NCBI RefSeq assembly: GCF_028877475.1
Contig: NZ_CP113527.1
Span: forward strand, 3,217,501-3,281,500
From: Lysinibacillus irui
GTDB lineage: Bacteria > Bacillota > Bacilli > Bacillales_A > Planococcaceae
Length of the DNA stretch: 64,000 nucleotides
Direction: 5' to 3'
Shown in pieces: positions 57,366 to 64,000 of the stretch (position 1 is its first letter; each line of letters opens with the position of its first letter). Position numbers and translations under genes: made by a program. The notes under the pieces were generated by a model. It was given only the letters and a program-made list of their open reading frames with translations, had not been told where the DNA came from and did not search any database.

Positions 57366-57584
57366 TTATTGGTTGTTGTTTGGCATACCTTTTAATTGAG
57401 ATTCTGCCATTTGTACAAGACGTTTAGTGATTTCACCACCAACGGAACCGTTGGCACGAGCTGAAGCTTCAGCTCCTAATTGAACACCAAATTCTTGTGC
57501 AATTTCGTATTTCATTTGATCAAGTGCTTGTTGTGCACCAGGCACTGCAAGCTGGTTTGAACTGCGGTTGTTGTTTGAAGCCAT
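57366..57584 (-). CDS. Alpha/beta-type small acid-soluble spore protein
   Basis: Coats spore DNA and protects it from UV and heat; degraded at germination by the GPR protease. The 72-residue protein has the GPR cleavage region YEIAQEFGV (about residues 26-34) and the DNA-binding block [19 protein letters not shown]. The ATG at 57584 has AAGGAGGTGA upstream; three codons of longer frame are rejected. It lies beside thiI, where B. subtilis has sspA. Confidence 0.95.
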   Translation of the reverse strand: MASNNNRSSNQLAVPGAQQALDQMKYEIAQEFGVQLGAEASARANGSVGGEITKRLVQMAESQLKGMPNNNQ

Positions 57585-57690
57585 GTCTCTCACCTCCTTG
57601 TGAATATAGAATGTGCGATATTAGATTTTTAATACAAAAATTTTAGAGGTAAATTGTACCTCTAATGGCATAGATAAAATAACATAAAAA

Positions 57691-57720
57691 AGCCGTCTCA
57701 AAATTGACTTTGAAACGGCT
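57691..57720 (-). terminator. Terminator of nifZ-thiI
   Basis: Stem agccgtctcaaa / tttgaaacggct with one G-T pair and six T residues on the minus strand. Confidence 0.88.
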
Positions 57721-57729
57721 GTAGATACC

Positions 57730-58941
57730 TTATAATAGATCTGCAAACTTATCTTGTTGCTGTTCTTCTTTTTTAGGGAAAATGTAGACCTCTCGATTTT
57801 TTACTGCTCGCTCGATGAGTTCATCAAAATCAGAGAAGCTTTCATAATGCTCTACCTTTTCAAGCTTTGGCTTTGTTTTTGGGCTGGCAGGTGTAAATAT
57901 TGTACAGCAGTCTTCAAATGGCTGAATAGATGTTTCATATGTGCCAATTTTTTCTGCAATATCGATAATTTCTAATTTATCTGTTGAAATCAATGGTCGT
58001 AAAATAGGCGTATTCGTTACAGCATTGATAGCCGTCAAGCTTTCTAGCGTTTGACTTGCTACTTGTCCCAGACTTTCCCCTGTCACAATTGCAAGAGCTC
58101 CTATCTCTTCACGTACTTGATCAGCCACCTTTAACATCATACGACGTGTTGTTGTCATCGAAACATTAGAAGGTACTTTTTCTTTAATAAGTACTTGAAT
58201 TTCAGTAAAAGGAATGACATGTAATCGAATACTAGCACCAAATTTCGTTAGTTCGTTTGCAAGTACCTTTACTTTCTCTAATGAGTTTTGACTTGTATAT
58301 GGTGGACTAAAGAAGTGAATTGCTTCTAAACGTACGCCACGCTTCATCATTAAATAACCTGCGACAGGACTATCAATTCCACCAGATAGCATTAATAACG
58401 ATTTTCCATTCGATCCTACAGGCATCCCACCCGCACCTTGAATGACCTGCGCCATCATATACGTTGCATCATGACGTACTTCTACGCGCAGCTCAATATC
58501 AGGCTGCTTTACTTTGACAGATAAATTTTGAAATTGTGGTAAAACATAGCCACCAATTTCACGTTGGATAGCATGCGATTCTAAAGGAAATGATTTATCA
58601 GTTCGTTTCACTTCTACCTTAAAAGTATGTTGCTCATCTTTAAATGTCTCCATTATTGTAATAGCAAGCTGCTTCATACTTTCCATATCTTTTTCACATG
58701 CAGCAACAGGGCTGAATGATTGAATACCAAAAATTTTAGGTAATCCAGTAATTAGCGTCTGCATTTGTTCTTCACTTTCAATAGCAATAAACATACGGTC
58801 ACGTTCTGTACGAATATGAAGGTGTCCTAAATCCGCAAAAGCATGACGAATGTTCTCACGCAATCTACGGATAAAATCCATTTTATTACGACCTTTTGTT
58901 GAAAGCTCGCCATATCTAATTAGTATTTCTTTCCAAATCAT
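57730..58941 (-). CDS. thiI: tRNA 4-thiouridine sulfurtransferase ThiI
   Basis: Adenylates tRNA U8 and transfers sulfur to make 4-thiouridine; in some bacteria it also serves thiamin thiazole synthesis. The 403-residue protein has an N-terminal ferredoxin-like and THUMP region, the PP-loop LSGGIDSPVAGYLMMKRG and a conserved Cys pair in FEDCCTIF. There is no C-terminal rhodanese domain, as in B. subtilis ThiI. Its ATG shares one base with the stop of the desulfurase gene (TAATG), its likely sulfur donor. Confidence 0.95.
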   Translation of the reverse strand: MIWKEILIRYGELSTKGRNKMDFIRRLRENIRHAFADLGHLHIRTERDRMFIAIESEEQMQTLITGLPKIFGIQSFSPVAACEKDMESMKQLAITIMETFKDEQHTFKVEVKRTDKSFPLESHAIQREIGGYVLPQFQNLSVKVKQPDIELRVEVRHDATYMMAQVIQGAGGMPVGSNGKSLLMLSGGIDSPVAGYLMMKRGVRLEAIHFFSPPYTSQNSLEKVKVLANELTKFGASIRLHVIPFTEIQVLIKEKVPSNVSMTTTRRMMLKVADQVREEIGALAIVTGESLGQVASQTLESLTAINAVTNTPILRPLISTDKLEIIDIAEKIGTYETSIQPFEDCCTIFTPASPKTKPKLEKVEHYESFSDFDELIERAVKNREVYIFPKKEEQQQDKFADLL

Positions 58942-60095
58942 TACATTATTTCTCCTTTAAGTTCCATTATTACTTCTGCTAATACTTGTTTCAATTGTTC
59001 TATATCTTCAACTGTGTTATGTGCTCCAAAACTAATACGAATGACACCCTTTTTATAATGCTCATCCAGGTGTAGAGCTTCTACCACATGACTTGTTTTC
59101 GTTTGCTTAGATGAACAAGCACTTGAGGTTGACACAATGATGCCACGTTTTTGCATGGCATTAATAATGACTTCCCCTTTTAAATCACGAACACTAAACG
59201 ATAAAATATGTGCAGCTCCCTGTGGAGTCGATAAAATATGCACCGCTTCGCCGTATCCTTCTAGCTGAGCACGAATTTCATTCTGCCATTGTCGGTATTT
59301 AGTAGCTCGATCTTTCATCGTCTCAACAGCTAATCGAGCCGCTTTTGCTAAAGCGACTGCTTGCGGAACAGCTACAGTTCCACTACGCAATCCAAATTCC
59401 TGACCTCCGCCAAGGGCATATGGCTGCCATTTTAATTTTTTACGGAACGCTAATACACCTGAGCCTTTAAAGCCGTGAATTTTATGTCCAGAGATGGAAA
59501 TACAGTCTGGTCCTTCTTCTCCTTTGAAGGAAACCGCTAATTTTCCAAAGCTTTGAACTGCATCCACATGAAGGAATGCCCGACTCATTTCATGAATTAT
59601 TTTAGCTGCTTCATAAATAGGTTGGACAGCACCCATTTCATTATTTACATGCATGATGCTAACTAGTATAGTATCTTTGCGAATTTTAGTACGTAGATCA
59701 TCTAATGAAATGACACCATCTTGATTAACGTGAAGGTATTCAACATCATAACCCTCTTTTTCGAGTTGTTTAACTGTTTCCAAGACAGATGGATGTTCGA
59801 TTTCAGTCGTTAAAATATGCTTTCCTATATGCGTATTACTATGTGCTATTCCAAAAATAGCTGCATTATTTGACTCTGTACCACCTGAAGTAAATAGCAC
59901 ATTTTTTGCCTCTGTTTGCAAAATATCTGCTACTTGCTCCCGCGCACGCATTAATAAATCATTTGATTCAACTCCCATGGCATGGATAGATGCTGGGTTG
60001 GCATAATACTGCTCATTCACAGTCATAAATGCCTGCATAACCTCTTTTAAAGGTTTTGTTGTAGCACTATTATCTAAATAAATTGTATTAACCAT
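58941..60095 (-). CDS. nifZ: Cysteine desulfurase (NifS/IscS-like, ThiI partner)
   Basis: PLP enzyme that takes sulfur from cysteine as a persulfide and passes it to ThiI. The 384-residue protein has LDNSATTKP, SGGTESNN, HVDAVQSFGKL, the PLP-binding Lys in ISGHKIHGFKGSG and the active Cys in STSSACSS. Transcribed before and translationally coupled to thiI, matching B. subtilis nifZ-thiI. It is distinct from the Fe-S cluster enzyme SufS, which would lie with suf genes. Confidence 0.93.
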   Translation of the reverse strand: MVNTIYLDNSATTKPLKEVMQAFMTVNEQYYANPASIHAMGVESNDLLMRAREQVADILQTEAKNVLFTSGGTESNNAAIFGIAHSNTHIGKHILTTEIEHPSVLETVKQLEKEGYDVEYLHVNQDGVISLDDLRTKIRKDTILVSIMHVNNEMGAVQPIYEAAKIIHEMSRAFLHVDAVQSFGKLAVSFKGEEGPDCISISGHKIHGFKGSGVLAFRKKLKWQPYALGGGQEFGLRSGTVAVPQAVALAKAARLAVETMKDRATKYRQWQNEIRAQLEGYGEAVHILSTPQGAAHILSFSVRDLKGEVIINAMQKRGIIVSTSSACSSKQTKTSHVVEALHLDEHYKKGVIRISFGAHNTVEDIEQLKQVLAEVIMELKGEIM

Positions 60096-60201
60096 AATTT
60101 TTCACACACTTTCAAAACGTTGATTTAACGGTATTTATCATAACGCAATCTTTGGCGATTGACTACTAACTTTAACGATTCTTCCATTTTTAATTGGTAC
60201 T

Positions 60202-60678
60202 TCACTCTTTTTTCAACATCGTGACAAAAGCTATGGGTGTGCAAAATTCCATATCTTTGACAAAACCGAATTTTTCATAAAGATGGATTGCTCGCTTATT
60301 AAATTCGGCAACAGTTAAACGAAGTGGGTGATGATGTTCTTGTTGGATGGTACTTAAAATAAACGCAAAAAATGCTGTACCATATCCTTGACCGGTTAGA
60401 TTAGGATTCAAACCGATCCCTATATCTATACAATCTTCTATATATGCTTTAAACTCATGTCCTTTTGGAACTTGTGCCGCGGTACCAATACAATAGAAAC
60501 CGATTATTTCCTCTAGCTCATTCACAATAGCATAGTACGGATTTTCAAGCATTTCTTGTAAGGATTCCTCAGTTAAGTCATTATTATAAAAATTGTATGG
60601 GGATTCATAATGCCAGTTTAAAATTTCAATTGCATACTTTTCATTCATTTCTTGTATTAACATTTTCAACCGTACCAC
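60202..60678 (-). CDS. GNAT-family N-acetyltransferase
   Basis: Up to 158 residues with the GNAT acetyl-CoA fold: IGIGLNPNLTGQGYGTAFF (motif A, Q-x-x-G-x-G/A) and LTVAEFNKRAIHLYEKFGFV (motif B). The substrate is unknown. The start is uncertain: GTG 60678, TTG 60669 and ATG 60663 are in frame, and AAAGG lies best placed for the TTG, so true N-terminus may be a few residues shorter. It lies between ezrA and the desulfurase gene, on its own. Confidence 0.85.
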   Translation of the reverse strand: MVRLKMLIQEMNEKYAIEILNWHYESPYNFYNNDLTEESLQEMLENPYYAIVNELEEIIGFYCIGTAAQVPKGHEFKAYIEDCIDIGIGLNPNLTGQGYGTAFFAFILSTIQQEHHHPLRLTVAEFNKRAIHLYEKFGFVKDMEFCTPIAFVTMLKKE

Positions 60679-60702
60679 ACCTTTTCTCTATACTAAAAAG
60701 AA

Positions 60703-60741
60703 AGCTGTCTAAAAAGTAATCGCTATACTTTTTAGACAGCT
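60703..60741 (-). terminator. Terminator of ezrA
   Basis: A 16-bp perfect stem (agctgtctaaaaagta / tactttttagacagct) with a T-rich run on the minus strand, just past the ezrA stop. Confidence 0.92.
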
Positions 60742-60752
60742 CAAATGTTGAA

Positions 60753-62453
60753 TTATTTTGACATAGTCTCTTCTGCTACCAATTCTTGAATACGTTTTAA
60801 AGCTCCTGGCTCCATTTCTTCCACAGCTGTTCCTGCATCTTCTAATGCTTTCGCATAACGGAATTGATGAAACGCCTCTTCCGCTTCTTTTAATCGCATA
60901 TTTAATTTTGGATTTGTTGCACGATGTCGATTACCGTACTGAATGATGCGCTCAATTAGCATGACATTTTCTATTAATTCATGTGCCTTTACTTTAACTT
61001 CCTCTACACAAAGAGTTGCTGCGTTTAAATTATTATGAACTGTACCCATATTCAGTGGTACTTCTTGTAGGCTTTGCATGACAACATAGATGTGCTCTGC
61101 TGCCTCATCAAGACGTGCATCCATCTCCTCAGGAATTCCTGGGATATTAGCCTTGTTTAATAAACGATCTGTATCTTGTAAGATTTTCTTTAAGTTCTCA
61201 ACTTGAGCACGGGCTTTATTTTCATCAATTCGAAGTTTCTTCATTGTATTCGATAGATGTTCTTGTTCCTCGTGAATTCGTTCAAGCTCTTCACTAATTT
61301 CGATTAATTCTTCCTGCAAACTTGAATAGGCCGATTTTTCCTCTCTCACACGCATAGCTAATAAATCGTAGCGACGTTGTAGTGCTTCTAATTGCTTTAA
61401 TGCCGCTTTCGGAATTTCAGCATCTTTTTCGTTTAAATGATAGCTTTGCTGTACATATGTCGCTTCATCACTAACTAACTTTGTTGAAGAGATAACATTG
61501 GTGATTGAACTTAATAAACGATCGCAATTTTGATCAACATAATTTTTAGCAATAACCTCTTTTTCAAGTAAATCATAAAAGTGATCGATTTCTTCATTTA
61601 TTTCTGTCACACGAGGTTTTACCACTGTTAGATTAAGATCCGCTAAATCATTTTTTAATGTATCAAACTCTTTTTCATACTTATTTAATGCATCTGTTAA
61701 TTCTAGATGTTGTAGATAGTAGGATTGTTCTTCCATTTCACGTTGACCATTACGTAATTCTTGAACCGCTCCTGGAAGCTTAACTTGTAATTCAGTCAAA
61801 ATGGTTGGAACATCATTAATAAATTCGAATGTTTGCTGTGATTCTTGATTTAAACTAATAACAATTTCTCGCGCTTGCAAGTAATTCCCTTCATTTGTCA
61901 GCACATCAAATTCTTCAAACTTTTCAACAAAAGCCTCAAGCTTTTTCTCAAGTGCAGGTAACGCTACACCAAATGAGTGTTGATGAGCAAGCAATGTCTT
62001 TCTTGCAGAGCGATAGTATTCCTTTAATTGTTCAATTTCAATTCGATTTTTTTCTTCGCTGCCAATTAATTCATTCAATTCTTCTAAAATATTATTTTTA
62101 TCTTGGTCGCATTTTTCAATGTAATCCTCAATTTCACGTTCTATTAACGTCGCCTTTTTAAAGCGCAGTCGATTTATTTGATCCTCAGCATCAAATAGAA
62201 GTGAATCAATTTTAGTCATATGTACATCGATGACCTCATCCCACGTATTGCGCCATCGTTCAAACATTTCTTCCGTTTCACCGTTCATGTTTAAAGATTT
62301 TACTTTTGAAATTTCTTCATTTATAGGATTATGTTGAATTTGTAATTTTTCATTTTCAAGTTTTGCAATAATTGCAACGTGTTTTCTTCGCATCATAAAC
62401 CCTACTATGGCTAAAATTAATAGTAGGATAATCGGAATGATGATATACTCCAT
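60753..62453 (-). CDS. ezrA: Septation ring formation regulator EzrA
   Basis: Membrane protein that restrains FtsZ ring formation and links division to cell wall synthesis. The 566-residue protein has one N-terminal membrane helix (about residues 2-21) and then long alpha-helical, spectrin-like coiled coils, rich in Glu, Lys and Leu, inside the cell. The QYGNRHRATNP stretch near the C-terminus is the conserved QNR patch region. AGGAGG lies 7 bases before the ATG. Divergent from hisJ, as in B. subtilis. Confidence 0.95.
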   Translation of the reverse strand: MEYIIIPIILLLILAIVGFMMRRKHVAIIAKLENEKLQIQHNPINEEISKVKSLNMNGETEEMFERWRNTWDEVIDVHMTKIDSLLFDAEDQINRLRFKKATLIEREIEDYIEKCDQDKNNILEELNELIGSEEKNRIEIEQLKEYYRSARKTLLAHQHSFGVALPALEKKLEAFVEKFEEFDVLTNEGNYLQAREIVISLNQESQQTFEFINDVPTILTELQVKLPGAVQELRNGQREMEEQSYYLQHLELTDALNKYEKEFDTLKNDLADLNLTVVKPRVTEINEEIDHFYDLLEKEVIAKNYVDQNCDRLLSSITNVISSTKLVSDEATYVQQSYHLNEKDAEIPKAALKQLEALQRRYDLLAMRVREEKSAYSSLQEELIEISEELERIHEEQEHLSNTMKKLRIDENKARAQVENLKKILQDTDRLLNKANIPGIPEEMDARLDEAAEHIYVVMQSLQEVPLNMGTVHNNLNAATLCVEEVKVKAHELIENVMLIERIIQYGNRHRATNPKLNMRLKEAEEAFHQFRYAKALEDAGTAVEEMEPGALKRIQELVAEETMSK

Positions 62454-62616
62454 CGTAAGCCTCCTATTCTACAATAAACGAATTGGCTAGTTGTATTTAT
62501 TATATACTATGTTTTCGCCTTTTGTACTAAAATTTAAGTGTTTTTCAGAAAACTGTATTTTCGCTATTGTGAAATATATAAATAGCGTATCTATAGAGCT
62601 AAAGGAGTGGTAAATT

Positions 62617-63411
62617 ATGAAACGTGATGGGCATATACATAGTCCTTTTTGTCCACATGGCAGTTCGGACACTTTCGTGCAATATATTGAAAAAGCAATT
62701 TCTCACCGATTCACAGATATAACATTTACAGAACACGCCCCATTACCCAACAATTTTGTCGATCCTACTCCGCAAAAAGATAGTGGGATGAAGCCAAATG
62801 ATCTCATGCCATACATTGAGGAATTGCAGAGACTACAAAAACAATATGCACAAGATATTCGCATCCGAATTGGGCTAGAAGTTGATTATATCCCTGGCTT
62901 TGAACAAGAAACTCGTGAGTTCCTTAATACATATGGACATTTTTTAGATGATGCCATTTTATCAGTCCACTTTTTAAAATGGCAAGATTCCTTTGTATGT
63001 ATCGACTTTTCTCCGGAATGCTTTATGGATTTTTCAAAAAAAGTTGGCTCTGTTGAACGGGTTTATGATTTATATTATGATACTGTCTTACAATCGATTA
63101 TGGCTGACCTTGGCCCATTCAAGCCAAAACGGATTGGACATCCATCACTTATTCATAAATTCCAGCTGGCACATAACGAAAATATCGATGATGCTCCAAG
63201 AATCAAAGAAGTATTAGACAGCATGAAGTGTGAAGGCTATGAACTAGATGTAAATAGTGCAGGTTTAAGTAAACAATATTGTCAGGAACCTTATCCACCA
63301 TTTGCCTTTATCAACTATAGTCAAGCTATTGGACTACCCTATGTATTTGGTTCGGATGCACATTGCGCCGAAGATTTACATCAACATCATAATGTTATAT
63401 TACCAATATAA
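62617..63411 (+). CDS. hisJ: Histidinol-phosphatase, PHP type
   Basis: Dephosphorylates L-histidinol phosphate in histidine synthesis. The 264-residue PHP-domain enzyme shows metal ligands in RDGHIHSPFCPHG, TFTEHAPLP, GLEVDYIPG, LSVHFL, RIGHPSLI and FGSDAHCAED. AAAGGAG lies 8 bases before the ATG. The rest of the his pathway is not in the window, which is the usual situation in B. subtilis. It is followed by the GAF gene after 24 bases. Confidence 0.93.
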   Translation: MKRDGHIHSPFCPHGSSDTFVQYIEKAISHRFTDITFTEHAPLPNNFVDPTPQKDSGMKPNDLMPYIEELQRLQKQYAQDIRIRIGLEVDYIPGFEQETREFLNTYGHFLDDAILSVHFLKWQDSFVCIDFSPECFMDFSKKVGSVERVYDLYYDTVLQSIMADLGPFKPKRIGHPSLIHKFQLAHNENIDDAPRIKEVLDSMKCEGYELDVNSAGLSKQYCQEPYPPFAFINYSQAIGLPYVFGSDAHCAEDLHQHHNVILPI

Positions 63412-63435
63412 ATAAATTTTAAACGAGGTGCTTAT

Positions 63436-63915
63436 ATGTTTACACAAATTAATTATGAAGGATCAATTACTGACCAATATCTTACATTATCAAAACAATT
63501 GGATGCACTACTAACTGGTGAAACTAATCAGATAGCCAATTTAAGTAATGCCTCTGCACTTTTAAATCAGTTTTTAACAAACATTAACTGGGTTGGCTTT
63601 TATGTGTTACAGGAAAATGAGCTTGTGCTTGGGCCATTCCAAGGTCTTCCTGCCTGTGTTAGAATTCCGATTGGTCGTGGGGTTTGTGGAACGGCTGTAG
63701 CAACAAGAGAAACAATCGTTGTTAAAGATGTCCATGATTTTCCTGGCCATATTGCCTGTGATGCGGCCTCACAATCAGAAATTGTAATACCACTGATCAA
63801 GCAAGGCGAAGTCATTGGTGTTCTTGATATTGATAGTCCTATCGTGAATCGTTTTTCAGCGGAAGACCGCGATGGCTTAGAGCAATTTGTCCAAACCCTA
63901 CTTCTTCATCTATAA
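63436..63915 (+). CDS. ytsP: Free methionine-(R)-sulfoxide reductase, GAF type (YtsP-like)
   Basis: Reduces free methionine R-sulfoxide, part of oxidative damage repair. The 159-residue single GAF domain has the three family cysteines at positions 74, 84 and 108 (LPACVRIP, GRGVCGTA, HIACDAAS), the spacing of fRMsr enzymes, so it is likely catalytic and not only a sensor. GAGGTG lies 6 bases before the ATG. It probably shares a transcript with hisJ. Confidence 0.92.
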   Translation: MFTQINYEGSITDQYLTLSKQLDALLTGETNQIANLSNASALLNQFLTNINWVGFYVLQENELVLGPFQGLPACVRIPIGRGVCGTAVATRETIVVKDVHDFPGHIACDAASQSEIVIPLIKQGEVIGVLDIDSPIVNRFSAEDRDGLEQFVQTLLLHL

Positions 63916-63925
63916 ATATCAAAAA

Positions 63926-63962
63926 TTACCCTGAAATGTTTTAAATTGTCATTTCAGGGTAA
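63926..63962 (+). terminator. Terminator of hisJ-ytsP
   Basis: A 13-bp perfect stem (ttaccctgaaatg / catttcagggtaa) with an 11-base loop. The T run after it is weak. Confidence 0.78.
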
Positions 63963-64000
63963 ACTTTATTATAACCATTTACATTTTACTTTATCAACTT

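Overview
The window looks like a core chromosomal segment of a spore-forming, low-GC Firmicute of the Lysinibacillus / Bacillus sphaericus type. The evidence is AT-rich sequence, strong GGAGG ribosome binding sites, two kinds of small acid-soluble spore protein, proteins that read like Bacillaceae orthologues throughout, and gene order that closely follows a known Bacillus subtilis region. That order is infC-rpmI-rplT-ysdA/B/C, thrS, dnaI-dnaB-nrdR, gapB, coaE-mutM-polA, phoPR, citZ-icd-mdh, fxsA/ytvI, pfkA-pyk, accDA, dnaE, nrnA-ytpI-ytoI, ytkL, ald, ytxK-tpx-yteJ-sppA-ytcI, thiI-nifZ, and ezrA-hisJ-ytsP. The species call is inference.

Layout. 1-5.8 kb: a membrane EAL signalling protein cut by the window edge, an orphan sigma-like factor, sspI, a GlcD-like FAD oxidase and a lone argF. 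5.9-10.1 kb: an M42 peptidase, an all-alpha dUTPase, ysdB/ysdA and the translation operon infC-rpmI-rplT behind an L20-type attenuator leader. 10.1-12.7 kb: thrS behind a T-box leader, with an exactly 21-bp-phased repeat array between the T-box terminator and the gene. 12.7-21.2 kb: replication and repair genes plus gapB and coaE. 21.4-25.2 kb: an accessory insert (unknown membrane protein, hflKC, lrgAB) between polA and phoR. 25.6-32.1 kb: phoPR, a MaoC-like protein and the TCA operon citZ-icd-mdh. 32.3-42.7 kb: ytvI, fxsA, pfkA-pyk, a GntR-accDA unit and dnaE. 42.7-54.7 kb: nucleotide turnover, a multi-domain regulator, peptidase, alanine dehydrogenase, stress and membrane proteins, and an acyl-CoA synthetase. 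54.9-60.1 kb: a TPP-riboswitch thiamin salvage operon (thiMDE), a SASP and thiI-nifZ. 60.2-64 kb: a GNAT enzyme, ezrA, hisJ and a GAF-type methionine sulfoxide reductase.

How it works together. Most genes are housekeeping: initiation of replication (DnaI, DnaB, DnaE), translation (IF3, L35, L20, ThrRS), central carbon flow (Pfk, Pyk, Mdh, Icd, citrate synthase, GapB) and fatty acid initiation (AccDA). The sequence shows several regulatory devices: a T-box, an L20 leader, a TPP riboswitch, a CcpN-like box at gapB, candidate cre sites at pfkA and citZ, and a perfect GntR-type operator before the GntR-accDA genes.

I saw no prophage, transposon, CRISPR array, rRNA or tRNA gene. I did not find a convincing new multi-gene system. 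The most unusual signals are a dnaI reading frame that reaches its family length only from a non-canonical AUC start, the 21-bp repeat array in the thrS leader, and a pair of 24-bp repeats behind rplT. All functional calls rest on my reading of protein motifs and remembered family features; no database search was run.
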